64,000 nucleotides of DNA from Nematostella vectensis. Lineage: Eukaryota; Cnidaria; Anthozoa; Actiniaria; Edwardsiidae. The notes below the pieces were generated by a model. The model had not been told where the DNA came from. It saw only the letters and a list, made by a program, of their open reading frames with translations, and searched no databases. Made by a program: the position numbers and the translations under genes. The DNA lies in NCBI RefSeq assembly GCF_932526225.1, contig NC_064035.1, positions 2,231,501-2,295,500 on the forward strand, written 5' to 3'. This document shows positions 1 to 12,455 of the stretch, in pieces (position 1 is the first letter of the stretch; each line of letters opens with the position of its first letter).

Positions 1-689
1 CTGTACCCATCAAGGTATGCCAAGTATCCCTAACGCTTCAGATAAGGCCCAGCAAGGCCAAGCGGTAAGGCGTTAGGCCCGTACCTAGAGGGGGTGTAAG
101 GGGTGCGCACCCCACGCACCCCACAACGGCCGAATGGAAAGTCCACTTTCGGTTCCCAATGGACGTGCTATTTGTAGACAAAACTAATTAGCAAAAGCTA
201 GATCACTCTGGTACGTAGCCAAATGCGACAATAAACGTCCCGTGAAGATACTTCAAAGGCATTAAAAAATCCCCTTTTGTTCTTTCATGTATGGTCAGAT
301 TCTTATCAGAGAACTTATTTCCTCCCTCCCTCCACCCCCCACCCCCCCCCCCTTTTTCCCGAAAAAAAAGGTCTGATTTTTCGTATTTCGCACCCCCTCA
401 GAAAAATCCTGGGTGCGGGCCGGGCCGGGCCGTGACAAACACGAGGGGGCGAGGCTTGGTGATTCTAAGTCCATTAGGAGCAGAGAAAATCCTGGAAAGA
501 TCCTGGATATTTTCTTCGATGAAAGTTCATCAGTTAAGATTCCGTATCATTTTATGCCTGACTCATGCTGTTCCTTTGCAGGCTAAAAATCTGATTCTTG
601 GTGAGACCAAGACTGACGAAGAAAATACAGGTAAAAGCAGCGTGAGCGTTGTTTCGTGAAATGCAGAATGGTATTGCAATTTCTTTATA

Positions 690-878
690 ATGTTATCTCC
701 TTCAGATGGTGATGTCAGGATAAAAATCCTTCCTTGATGCTCGTTCTTATTACTTGATATCTCCTTGATATTGGACACCATTGAAAAATCCCTACTTAAT
801 ACTCGTAATAATTTCTTTAAGTGAATGTTATCTCCTTCAGATGGTGATGTCAGGAAAAAATCCTTCCTTGATGCTCGT
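690..878. repeat. two copies of a ~53-bp segment
   Basis: A segment starting TGTTATCTCCTTCAGATGG occurs at about 690-742 and again at about 826-878 with few differences. Each copy contains CTTCAG followed by ATGGTGATGTCAGG, which resembles a splice acceptor. I could not connect either copy to a reading frame. It lies in what is probably an intron of the gene that follows. Confidence 0.6.
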
Positions 879-1513
879 AACCCGAACAATCCCAGAAGGC
901 ATAGCTTCCGAGGTCAGTCAAAAAGAAAACGTGCGTTCTAAGAAAAAATAACAAGACATCTTTGAGCGAAAACTATTATCTCTCAATATTACTTATCACA
1001 AATGTGATAGTAAAAAAATCCGATTTTGTCAGCGTACACTAAAGAACCTGTACATTCTCATAAGTTCTTTGATTTTCACTTCATGCGTTTCTCAAGTTCC
1101 TACAGTTGTCGTTTGCAACGCTTTATTTTTTTTTACCATCTATCCAAGTGAAAGTCTGGTATAGCTCAGACTTTGCGACGAAATCGAGTTTTTCCTATAC
1201 ACCTTAACATACTCACATTTATTCGAACTAAACGAATTCAACTTCATATATGTTAACATATTGATTCCTATTCGTATCTGTGCGTTGTAGGTTCTATAGG
1301 AAGTCAAGCAAAAAAGGTTTGTAAACTGTCTACTGGAGTTCCACATGAAATTATTCCAAATATACCCTGTAGTTCATAGCAACATTCCCACTTCCCGTGA
1401 AGGATAGCCTCAAGTTACACTCGCCTTGGCTTTTATTCGCCAACAACTATTTTGTATTTTTTTATGAAGCTAAAAAAACTAAAAAATCCAAAACCACTCT
1501 TTGATAATTTTAG

Positions 1514-4412
1514 GGTGACAAAAACAACAATATCAAAGAGGAAGGGGCAAATACCCCAGACAACGAAAAGGTGAGTAAAAATATTGTCCACTTACACTCT
1601 TTTTTATAAGAACTTTTTTTTATAAGAACGTCCGTCACCAGATTTTCTATAATGCAGAATCAAATTGTGCATTTGATCATAAGTGTTATTCTCTCCCTAA
1701 TAATTCAGAGAATAATAATTCAAAAAACATTTTCAAAAACATATTTGGCCTTAAAATGCTCCAAAAATAAGAACGGCTCAGCCTCAACTGAAAATTAAAC
1801 GTTCTTATAAAAAAGAGTGTAGCTTACTAGATTTCGCCCGTTATCGTCATACATTCTGTCCTTTCGGGCTTCCTGTGGTTTGCGATGGACGTCGCCCACG
1901 GCAACCGCAACTATTTTATTTTCCCTTTTTAAAACGACATCCATTAACCGTCATCGCTACTATGTTCACAGTCCGCCACCGATACCCCAAGTGACGACAA
2001 GCCGCATCAGGACCTAGTCCCCACCAGCCCACCACCGGCCAAGCCCCTCAGTGACCGCGTGGAGAAATGGGAACGAATATCAAACCATGGATTGGTAAGA
2101 TAATTTGCCTCCCCTCCCTCCCCCACTCAGTAGCTTTCGCTCGGCCAGTCTCTAATCAGGCATCACACATTTAAGAATCCGAGAGAACTTGATTTAGCCA
2201 ACATATTCTTCCGCCGCGGAATATTTTTTTAGGAATGTTATTATTATCCCAAGTACTCGATGATATAATTTGGCGAATTCTGTAATTTAGAATGGTTGGA
2301 CTATTTTAGTCACTTCGGCAAGCCTTTAGACTGAACTTCCGTTTACATTGTACCCCTATTTTCGACATCACTACCTTGTATCTATCTTACCACCCAGTAT
2401 TCTATAGAAAAGTCTGGGTGACAGAAGCTAGTCGCGCCCAGGCCTCCAAGCGCTTCCCGCTGCTCGCCCTTTTGTCGGCATTCGCTCGTCGCGCTTTCGA
2501 GTTTTTATGAGGTGGGAGTACCTCTGGAACCAGAGGTACCTACCATTATCTAATGGACTAACATTAGAATTTGATCTAGGATCAGGAAAGATCGAGCATG
2601 CGGCTGTCATCAGAGCTTGAAGACGACGCATTCCTGCCTTCTCTGTCCGACCGCAGGCAATCCGCTGAGGATATTTTAGCGCGTACGAAAGAGCGAAGAA
2701 AAAGCGATAACTTAACGACAGATCCCCGACAAGTTACGAGTGACAGTGATTACCCGGATGGTGACCATGCGCAGTCGATTCCTTGGGTGCCCAAGCGCAG
2801 CTCTAGCTTGAAGCTACTAGAGGCGAAGCTGTCTCTAGAGAAATGCATGTCGGATACAGATTTGTTAAGTGGCGTCGAGGCTCACGCTTTGAATCCTGGG
2901 ATCGTGGCAAGCGATAGCAACCAGAATATGACGAAACACCTTGATAATTTCTCGGACAATTCCAAAATTCAGAGAACCGTGCGGGAAGTGGCGAAAGCGT
3001 TCCAAGTTCCGCCGGTGGCAGAGATGGCTAGTAGACCATGGGAGCCTGCTCCCGATGAGATCCCTCTCAACTCAGAAGAGGATCTCGATAATTTAGTTAA
3101 GAGCCTTAAAACCAGTAAAGGCAAAAGCAGCGCGGTCGCACTTGAGGACATGCTCGCGTCCATTGACCGCGACCTGGACGAGACACGCCGCACTATAACG
3201 GACGCGCAGATACTGGAGTGTGCGCTGCGATTGCGTAAAGACTCTCAAATTTCGATCAGTAAATATCCTGAAAAGACTACGAGATGTGACTCTGATGACT
3301 CAAAATCACGTGATATTCACCAGCCAAAGAATATGAACACTGCGGACCTTCTCTTAGCTGGCTTACCGCGCGCCAGGCAAATTACAACAGTGGACTCGTC
3401 TCTGACAAGCTCCGAGCCCGAAGAAAGGGATCTGAAGGCAGAGCTTGCCGCGTGGACAAGACAAACCTCGCAGCTACCTCTCCCCGCCGAGGGTATTAGG
3501 ACTTGTTCGCTTGATCGTAGGCGTGGTAAAAAGGTCTTCGAAATGTCCTCCTCGCACAAGATCGGTCGTTATAGCGCTGGGGATTTCCCTGTCCAAGAGG
3601 TCGACGATAATAAACCTAGTAATGTTTACCGAATGGCGAGGCAGTACTCAAAGCGAATCACTGACGACAAAGTGAAACAGGATATTCGGAGTCGTTCCCG
3701 AGGAGAGAACACTCCGCCTAAATCTCCGACCCGGTTAGACCTCTCACCGCGAATAAAAATTGAACGCATTACAAAAGTAACTTTTGATGAGTTGCCGGAT
3801 GAGAGAAGAGTCATTCGGCGTCGGAGGAGACCTGGGCACAGCGCGCGCGATCAGAAGCGTGCAAGCTGGTCATTTGAGAAAGCGAAACCTGACATCGATG
3901 GACTTCACAGAACCATGAGGCGAGAGAGGCCGAGGAGTTTACACGAGATCAAGCCCGCTCCTGAGCTCATTGAATTCGAAGGAGACGAGAACGAGCTCTT
4001 TCCTGATGGTTTGGAGCCTGGTTTAGCGCCCGCTATGCTTGCTGGGATGGAAAAGGATGATATTGTCGTCAAAGGACTCGTCAAGCATCTTGTTAATAAA
4101 TTCAACCCTGAAGAATTGAAAAGTAAGTTTCGTCCCGTCCTCCACATGGTCACGAATAAACAATGCCATGGAAAAGGATGATATTGTCGTCAATTTACGC
4201 ACATGGTTTAGGGGGGGGGGGGGGGGGGGGTGAGGGGATAATGGACGGCAGGAATGGGCGGCGGATGCTAAATGTACTAAGGAATGTAGCAATATGAGCC
4301 ACGTATGCCCGAACCAAGTATATGGGAATGAAGCGATCGTATTTCAGATTTTAAAATTGTTTAATTTTCTTTTTTAGCGTCAAAACCTAACACTGGTGCA
4401 GAGCTCCTGTAA
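1514..4412 (+). CDS. unrecognised disordered, charged protein; 3' part of a gene
   Basis: I see four coding exons in one consistent frame: 1514-1570, 1972-2094, about 2580-4122 and 4378-4412, where it stops at TAA. Junction phases fit (0, 0 and 1) and donors are GTGAGT, GTAAGA and GTAAGT. The third exon could instead begin at 2586, which is also in frame. The visible product is about 585 residues, and the 5' end is probably left of the window. It is rich in Ser, Arg, Asp and Glu, with basic patches (RRRRRPGHSARDQKR) and few hydrophobic stretches, so it is probably mostly unstructured. The exon 1972-2094 encodes a proline-rich linker followed by LSDRVEKWERISNHG. A hydrophobic, helix-like stretch (VVKGLVKHLVNKFNPEELK) precedes the last splice. 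I do not recognise the family and assign no function. The reading of the short last exon is the least certain part. Confidence 0.7.
1594..1820. mobile_element. 227-bp MITE-like element with perfect 20-bp terminal inverted repeats
   Basis: ACACTCTTTTTTATAAGAAC at 1594-1613 is exactly inverted at 1801-1820. The interior is AT-rich and has no coding frame. It sits in the intron between the exons 1514-1570 and 1972-2094 of the unrecognised gene. No clear target-site duplication was seen. Confidence 0.65.
4211..4230. repeat. poly-G tract (20 G)
   Basis: An uninterrupted run of 20 G lies in the last intron of the unrecognised gene. Shorter G or C runs occur near 14947, 26931, 31399, 49888, 56590 and 58577. 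Their exact lengths are unreliable in most assemblies. Confidence 0.9.
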
Positions 4413-4574
4413 CTTCATCAAGCTGTATCTTCTGTGTGTTTCTGGTCTGTTACTCCTGTAACGTCATCTTTAGCTTGTCTCATCTGTGACGACATTTCAG
4501 TCCATGCTGTGAGCGTAGTCTATTTTATTTTAACCCACAAAAACCATTACAACTATCTAGTAATTCTAGCGAAC

Positions 4575-4628
4575 AATAAAAACCCAATTGTCTAGTTACA
4601 CTGCTAGAGTTTTCATGTTGAAAATAAA
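4575..4628 (+). terminator. candidate polyadenylation signals (two AATAAA)
   Basis: AATAAA occurs at 4575-4580 and 4623-4628, about 160 and 210 bp after the proposed stop codon of the unrecognised gene. This spacing suits a short 3' UTR. It is inferred from motif and position only. Confidence 0.4.
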
Positions 4629-5710
4629 ATGTTTTCCGGTATCCCATTTCGATATCGTCGCAATCTTTGTAAAGGTTTTGTAAAGTATATTGAACAAGAA
4701 TATGAATATGTCCTTTGCCACTGATTAGCCGTCCAGAGACTATGAGTTTGTCCTTTATCTTAATACAAAATCTTTTACTCAGTTTTGGTCATTGAATCGG
4801 CAAGTATTCGTATTTAGTGTTTTTCTTATACATCTCAAATAGGGTTACACTCAAGAATTAATGTGTCATGGGTAACGTTTAAATAGCCGATCTCAGTCTC
4901 TAAAAACCATGTAAATGTTTACATGTGCATAAACTTTCAAACTTGAATTTGTTTTTATTAACGCTTATTTGCTTATTCATTTGAAACGTAAGGATGGATG
5001 TGGGTTAGGATACATGGACTCACGAGTGCAGCCTTATTTCAAACCGTCATCGCGCTAGGGTCTTGCGCCGAGGACATGAGAGGGCTGGACTCTTTAGCGT
5101 GGGACGATTTTAAATTTTAAAAAAGCACACCTTGAAAAAGCTCTTCAATGGTTATATTTGACCATTTACGTGGAATATTTTTTTATCCTTTTTTTTATTA
5201 TTTGAACATAGCAATTTGCCAAAAAATAAAGATACAAACATAACAAATAGAGGTTATGAATTGTAACAAAAAAACTGCAGACCTTACATTTTTAGCTTCG
5301 TCGTGAAAAAAATAGTTTAATCATGATTTTGGCTAGATATACAGTCAGTTTGTCGTGGATGGGAAATCTGCCGGCTTTTCAGGGGCGTCCTTAAGCCCGC
5401 CACCCCAGACTTTGCTTTGTATGATTGTTCGGGCAAGATTGTCCACAAATCTGGGTTTAACTGGCTTAAAGAGTCAAGTACTCCCCCCTGGCTCTGCATC
5501 GAAGTTCCATGAAATAGAATGCTTGTTAAATAGCGTGTTTCACCTGGAACTTTATTCATATAATCCATACACACCAAGGAAGATGTTGCTGATCTGAAAC
5601 ATAAAATTCAAACTAAACTATCGCCCAGTTATAGATTGTTGCGTAACAAGACCAGAACTGGTTGGAAACGACCGAAATTCAAAATATTTTTCTAAGAGAT
5701 CTCAAGTTCT
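4629..5710. other. intergenic, no feature recognised
   Basis: AT-rich unique-looking sequence. Short open frames at 5317-5597 on both strands have no recognisable composition or splice context, and I treat them as chance. Confidence 0.6.
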
Positions 5711-8700
5711 GTGTTGGTAACTGCATGGGGCTAGTTACGTGTTGGTATCTGCATGGGGCTAGTTACGTGTTGGTATCTGCATGGGGCTAGTTACGTGTTG
5801 GTATCTGCATCGGGCTAGTTACGTGTTGGTATCTGCATCGGGCTAGTTACGTGTTGGTATCTGCATCGGGCTAGTTACGTGTTGGTATCTGCATCGGACT
5901 AGTTACGTGTTAGTATCTGCATCGGGCTAGTTACGTGTTGGTATCTGCATCGGGCTAGTTACGTGTTGGTATCTGCATCGGGCTAGTTACGTGTTGGTAT
6001 CTGCATCGGGCTAGTTACGTGTTGGTATCTGCATGGGGCTAGTTACGTGTTGGTATCTGCATCGGGCTAGTTACGTGTTGGTATCTGCATGGGGCTAGTT
6101 ACGTGTTGGTATCTGCATGGGGCTAGTTACGTGTTGGTATCTGCATCGGGCTAGTTACGTGTTGGTATCTGCATCGGGCTAGTTACGTGTTGGTATCTGG
6201 ATGGGGCTAGTTACGTGTTGGTATCTGCATGGGGCTAGTTACGTGTTGGTATCTGCATGGGGCTAGTTACGTGTTGGTATCTGCATCGGGCTAGTTACGT
6301 GTTGGTATCTGCATCGGACTAGTTACGTGTTGGTATCTGCATGGGGCTAGTTACGTGTTGGTATCTGCATCGGGCTAGTTACGTGTTGGTATCTGCATCG
6401 GGCTAGTTACGTGTTGGTATCTGCATCGGACTAGTTACGTGTTGGTATCTGCATGGGGCTAGTTACGTGTTGGTATCTGCATGGGGCTAGTTACGTGTTG
6501 GTATCTGCATGGGGCTAGTTACGTGTTGGTATCTGCATCGGGCTAGTTACGTGTTGGTAACTGCATGGGGCTAGTTACGTGTTGGTATCTGCATGGGGCT
6601 GGTTACGTGTTGGTATCTGCATGGGGCTAGTTACGTGTTGGTATCTGCATGGGGCTAGTTACGTGTTGGTATCTGCATCGGGCTAGTTACGTGTTGGTAT
6701 CTGGGTGGGGCTAGTTACGTGTTGGTATCTGCATCGGGCTAGTTACGTGTTGGTATCTGCATCGGGCTAGTCACGTGTTGGTATCTGCATCGGGCTAGTT
6801 ACGTGTTGGTATCTGCATCGGGCTACTTACGTGTTGGTATCTGGATGGGGCTAGTTACGTGTTGGTATCTGCATCGGGCTAGTTACGTGTTGGTATCTGC
6901 ATGGGGCTAGTTACGTGTTGGTATCTGCATCGGGCTAGTTACGTGTTGGTATCTGGATGGGGCTAGTCACGTGTTGGTATCTGCATGGGGCTAGTTACGT
7001 GTTGGTATCTGGATGGGGCTAGTCACGTGTTGGTATCTGCATGGGGCTAGTTACGTGTTGGTATCTGCATCGGGCTACTTACGTGTTGGTATCTGGATGG
7101 GGCTAGTCACGTGTTGGTATCTGCATGGGGCTAGTTACGTGTTGGTATCTGCATGGGGCTAGTTACGTGTTGGTATCTGCATGGGGCTAGTTACGTGTTG
7201 GTATCTGCATCGGACTAGTTACGTGTTGGTATCTGCATCGGGCTAGTTACGTGTTGGTATCTGCATCGGGCTAGTTACGTGTTGGTATCTGCATGGGGCT
7301 AGTTACGTGTTGGTATCTGCATCGGGCTAGTTACGTGTTGGTATCTGCATCGGGCTAGTTACGTGTTGGTATCTGCATGGGGCTAGTTACGTGTTGGTAT
7401 CTGCATGGGGCTAGTTACGTGTTGGTATCTGCATCGGGCTAGTTACGTGTTGGTATCTGCATGGGGCTAGTTACGTGTTGGTATCTGCATGGGGCTAGTT
7501 ACGTGTTGGTATCTGCATCGGACTAGTTACGTGTTGGTATCTGTATCGGGCTAGTTACGTGTTGGTATCTGCATCGGGCTAGTTACGTGTTGGTATCTGC
7601 ATGGGGCTAGTTACGTGTTGGTATCTGCATGGGGCTAGTTACGTGTTGGTATCTGCATGGGGCTAGTTACGTGTTGGTATCTGCATCGGGCTAGTTACGT
7701 GTTGGTATCTGCATCGGGCTAGTTACGTGTTGGTTTCTGCATGGGGCTAGTTACGTGTTGGTATCTGCATCGGGCTAGTTACGTGTTGGTTTCTGCATGG
7801 GGCTAGTTACGTGTTGGTATCTGCATCGGGCTAGTTACGTGTTGGTATCTGCATGGGGCTAGTTACGTGTTGGTATCTGCATGGGGCTAGTTACGTGTTG
7901 GTATCTGCATGGGGCTAGTTACGTGTTGGTATCTGCATCGGGCTAGTTACGTGTTGGTATCTGCATCGGGCTAGTTACGTGTTGGTATCTGCATGGGGCT
8001 AGTTACGTGTTGGTATCTGCATGGGGCTAGTTACGTGTTGGTATCTGCATCGGGCTAGTTACGTGTTGGTATCTGCATGGGGCTAGTTACGTGTTGGTAT
8101 CTGCATGGGGCTAGTTACGTGTTGGTATCTGCATGGGGCTAGTTACGTGTTGGTTTCTGCATGGGGCTAGTTACGTGTTGGTATCTGCATGGGGCTAGTT
8201 ACGTGTTGGTATCTGCATCGGACTAGTTACGTGTTGGTATCTGTATCGGGCTAGTTACGTGTTGGTATCTGCATCGGGCTAGTTACGTGTTGGTATCTGC
8301 ATGGGGCTAGTTACGTGTTGGTATCTGCATCGGGCTAGTTACGTGTTGGTATCTGGATGGGGCTAGTCACGTGTTGGTATCTGCATGGGGCTAGTTACGT
8401 GTTGGTATCTGGATGGGGCTAGTCACGTGTTGGTATCTGCATGGGGCTAGTTACGTGTTGGTATCTGCATCGGGCTACTTACGTGTTGGTATCTGGATGG
8501 GGCTAGTCACGTGTTGGTATCTGCATGGGGCTAGTTACGTGTTGGTATCTGCATGGGGCTAGTTACGTGTTGGTATCTGCATGGGGCTAGTTACGTGTTG
8601 GTATCTGCATGGGGCTAGTTACGTGTTGGTATCTGCATCGGGCTAGTTACGTGTTGGTATCTGCATCGGGCTAGTTACGTGTTGGTTTCTGCATGGGGCT

Positions 8701-11382
8701 AGTTACGTGTTGGTATCTGCATGGGGCTAGTTACGTGTTGGTATCTGCATCGGGCTAGTTACGTGTTGGTATCTGCATGGGGCTAGTTACGTGTTGGTAT
8801 CTGCATCTGGCTAGTTACGTGTTGGTATCTGCATGGGGCTAGTTACGTGTTGGTAACTGCATGGGGCTAGTTACGTGTTGGTATCTGCATGGGGCTAGTT
8901 ACGTGTTGGTAACTGCATGGGGCTAGTTACGTGTTGGTTTCTGCATGGGGCTAGTTACGTGTTGGTATCTGCATGGGGCTAGTTACGTGTTGGTATCTGC
9001 ATGGGGCTAGTTACGTGTTGGTATCTGCATCGGGCTAGTTACGTGTTGGTATCTGCATGGGGCTAGTTACGTGTTGGTATCTGCATCGGGCTAGTTACGT
9101 GTTGGTATCTGCATGGGGCTAGTTACGTGTTGGTAACTGCATGGGGCTAGTTACGTGTTGGTATCTGCATCGGGCTAGTTACGTGTTGGTATCTGCATCG
9201 GGCTAGTTACGTGTTGGTATCTGCATCGGGCTAGTTACGTGTTGGTATCTGCATCGGGCTAGTTACGTGTTGGTATCTGCATGGGGCTAGTTACGTGTTG
9301 GTATCTGCATCGGGCTAGTTACGTGTTGGTATCTGCATGGGGCTAGTTACGTGTTGGTATCTGCATCGGGCTAGTTACGTGTTAGTATCTGCATCTGGCT
9401 AGTTACGTGTTGGTATCTGCATGGGGCTAGTAACGTGTTGGTATCTGCATCGGGCTAGTTACGTGTTGGTATCTGCATGGGGCTAGTTACGTGTTGGTAT
9501 CTGCATCGGGCTAGTTACGTGTTGGTATCTGCATCGGGCTAGTTACGTGTTGGTATCTGCATCGGGCTAGTTACGTGTTGGTATCTGCATGGGGCTAGTT
9601 ACGTGTTGGTATCTGTATCGGGCTAGTTACGTGTTGGTATCTGCATGGGGCTAGTTACGTGTTGGTATCTGCATCGGGCTAGTTACGTGTTGGTATCTGC
9701 ATGGGGCTAGTTACGTGTTGGTATCTGCATCGGGCTAGTTACGTGTTGGTATCTGCATCGGACTAGTTACGTGTTGGTAACTGCATGGGGCTAGTTACGT
9801 GTTGGTTTCTGCATCGGGCTAGTTACGTGTTGGTATCTGGATGGGGCTAGTTACGTGTTGGTATCTGCATGGGGCTAGTTACGTGTTGGTATCTGCATCG
9901 GGCTAGTTACGTGTTGGTATCTGCATGGGGCTAGTTACGTGTTGGTATCTGCATGGGGCTAGTTACGTGTTGGTATCTGCATCTGGCTAGTTACGTGTTG
10001 GTATCTGCATCGGGCTAGTTACGTGTTGGTATCTGCATGGGGCTAGTTACGTGTTGGTATCTGCATCGGGCTAGTTACGTGTTGGTATCTGCATCGGGCT
10101 AGTTACGTGTTGGTAACTGCATCGGGCTAGTTACGTGTTGGTATCTGCATCGGGCTATTTACGTGTTGGTATCTGCATCGGGCTAGTTACGTGTTGGTAT
10201 CTGCATCGGGCTAGTTACGTGTTGGTATCTGCATCGGGCTAGTTACGTGTTGGTATCTGCATCGGACTAGTTACGTGTTAGTATCTGCATCGGGCTAGTT
10301 ACGTGTTGGTATCTGCATCGGGCTAGTTACGTGTTGGTATCTGCATCGGGCTAGTTACGTGTTGGTATCTGCATCGGGCTAGTTACGTGTTGGTATCTGC
10401 ATCGGACTAGTTACGTGTTAGTATCTGCATCGGGCTAGTTACGTGTTGGTATCTGCATCGGGCTAGTTACGTGTTGGTATCTGCATGGGGCTAGTTACGT
10501 GTTGGTATCTGCATCGGGCTAGTTACGTGTTGGTATCTGCATCGGGCTAGTTACGTGTTGGTATCTGCATGGGGCTAGTCACGTGTTGGTATCTGCATGG
10601 GGCTAGTTACGTGTTGGTATATGCATGGGGCTAGTTACGTGTTGGTATCTGCATCGGGCTAGTTACGTGTTGGTATCTGCATGGGGCTAGTTACGTGTTG
10701 GTATATGCATGGGGCTAGTTACGTGTTGGTATCTGCATCGGGCTAGTTACGTGTTGGTATCTGCATCGGGCTAGTTACGTGTTGGTAACTGCATGGGGCT
10801 AGTTACGTGTTGGTATCTGCATCGGGCTAGTTACGTGTTGGTATCTGCATCGGGCTAGTTACGTGTTGGTATCTGCATGGGGCTAGTTACGTGTTGGTAT
10901 CTGCATCGGGCTAGTTACGTGTTAGTATCTGCATCGGGCTAGTTACGTGTTGGTATCTGCATCGGGCTAGTTACGTGTTGGTATCTGCATCGGGCTAGTT
11001 ACGTGTTGGTATCTGCATCGGGCTAGTTACGTGTTGGTATCTGCATCGGGCTAGTTACGTGTTGGTATCTGCATCGGACTAGTTACGTGTTAGTATCTGC
11101 ATCGGGCTAGTTACGTGTTGGTATCTGCATCGGGCTAGTTACGTGTTGGTATCTGCATCGGGCTAGTTACGTGTTGGTATCTGCATCGGACTAGTTACGT
11201 GTTAGTATCTGCATCGGGCTAGTTACGTGTTGGTATCTGCATCGGACTAGTTACGTGTTAGTATCTGCATCGGGCTAGTTACGTGTTGGTATCTGCATCG
11301 GGCTAGTTACGTGTTGGTATCTGCATCGGGCTAGTTACGTGTTGGTATCTGCATCGGGCTAGTTACGTGTTGGTATCTGCAT
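5711..11382. repeat. 28-bp minisatellite, about 202 units without indels
   Basis: The unit is 28 bp and includes GCTAGTTACGTGTTGGTATC. The register can be followed by eye. Every 420 bp (15 units), at 5881, 6301, 6721 and so on to 11341, the same phase recurs, so I find no net insertion or deletion in 5.4 kb. Variation is mostly single-base and recurrent: GCATCGG versus GCATGGG, GGGCT versus GGACT, TTAC versus TCAC, TATCTG versus TAACTG or TTTCTG. Variant combinations recur in blocks (compare 6930-7120 with 8340-8530), which points to larger duplications inside the array. No open frame crosses it. Confidence 0.97.
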
Positions 11383-11511
11383 GCGTTCTCCCTGGGCGAA
11401 GCCTGGTGTTCAGGACAGACCTGTTGACTTTTGCGAAGCAATAATAGCGTAACCGCGAGGGGTGATAAGGACGACAAAAGGCAAGTTATACGCACACGCT
11501 AAACCCTAGGA

Positions 11512-11775
11512 TTATATATTTGTGGGAAAGGTCGGCGCGGCGTCGCATTGTGTACGATACATTACTGGAACCATGTAAATGGCACCTACTGCTAGGGCAG
11601 TAAGCAGTAAACCCGTCACCCAAGCTGCGATAACACATCGAGCAGAACTGCGACCACTAGGGACCTTTAGCGGGTAGAGCGCGCAGGCGTACCTTTCTAA
11701 TGCTGTGATACAATACACCAAAAACTGGAATTCGACTCTGCCAAATTTGCCAAGTTTTTGGTGTATTGTATTCAT
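11512..11775 (-). pseudogene. rhodopsin-family GPCR fragment (TM3-TM4 region)
   Basis: The reverse strand encodes about 87 residues resembling transmembrane helices 3 and 4 of a class A GPCR. FLVYCITALERYACALYPLK carries the ERY form of the DRY motif. It is followed by a basic loop, then a hydrophobic helix with the helix-4 tryptophan (CVIAAWVTGLLLTALAV), then an extracellular-loop-like stretch with a cysteine. Helices 1-2 and 5-7 are absent on both sides, so this is a gene relic or a lone exon. The first residues come from an inverted copy of the fragment's own sequence: 11753-11771 is the exact reverse complement of 11708-11726. The true receptor-like part therefore starts near 11740. It is too short to place in a subfamily. 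Confidence 0.5.
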
Positions 11776-11825
11776 TGTTCTGGTACGAGATCGCGACAGT
11801 TTGGGCTTTTTGATTTTTTTTTTCT

Positions 11826-12400
11826 AATGCTGTGTTTACACTTGAGCGTCAACCTAGGTTCAGTTTGTGGTTAACTGAACCCCGGTTAGGAGAAATGCGT
11901 TTACACTTGAAAACTTAACCTCGGTTGATCATTCAGCTGGAACAACGCCGGTGTTATCAATTTGAATTCTGAGGTCAAATTGCTGCTGCGATTATTGTGA
12001 TTTTCCTGGCCGTTCTTGTTATTATGTGGTGGCTTCTGCATACAAGATTCACGATAATTCAAGATGATCTTTTAGGGACCACCTTGCCTGATGTTTTCTC
12101 TTATGTTTGTCGTTTTCGTTGAGTTTTTTTGTGCTAGTACGTCAGGGATTCGCAGTCCCTTGACTTGAAAACGAGTTTATTGTAAAGTATTGTGTAAAAT
12201 GTCCAGCAAAATGCGGAGATCTAGAAAACATGTGGTAATCTCATGACTATTGAGTAAACACTATTTGATAAATGACTGAGATCGGGAAGCGATAGCTGAC
12301 AAGAACTGTCAACAGATTTGCCTGTAACCTCGGTTGAGTACGCTCAACCATGCCTCCTGGAATGGTTGAGCTCAACCGAACCTAGGTTTCGGATCCTTTG
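11826..12400. mobile_element. possible degraded non-autonomous DNA transposon
   Basis: The two ends share inverted motifs. AACCTAGGTTC and AACCTCGGTTGA near 11850-11920 are matched by CTCAACCGAACCTAGGTT and AACCTCGGTTGAG near 12330-12390. GTTTACACTTGA is also repeated at the left end (11833 and 11900). There is no coding capacity. I infer a decayed inverted-repeat element; its limits are approximate. Confidence 0.35.
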
Positions 12401-12455
12401 TAATTGCCGGCACATAAGTGGCTATTTCGAGCTACTAGACTCAAAACGTTTTTTA

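Noticed and set aside
582-630. Small exon ending GAAAATACAG then GTAAAA, upstream of the first gene
   Set aside because: The acceptor and donor look acceptable, but the only open frame (phase 1 at the end) runs into TGA when joined to the exon at 1514. The other frames contain stops.
291-659. 122-codon forward frame at the left edge
   Set aside because: Proline- and lysine-run translation of C-rich and A-rich tracts. It overlaps intron-like sequence and has no domain.
5711-11382. CRISPR array
   Set aside because: The 28-bp units are directly adjacent with no unique spacers, and the surrounding genome is eukaryotic.
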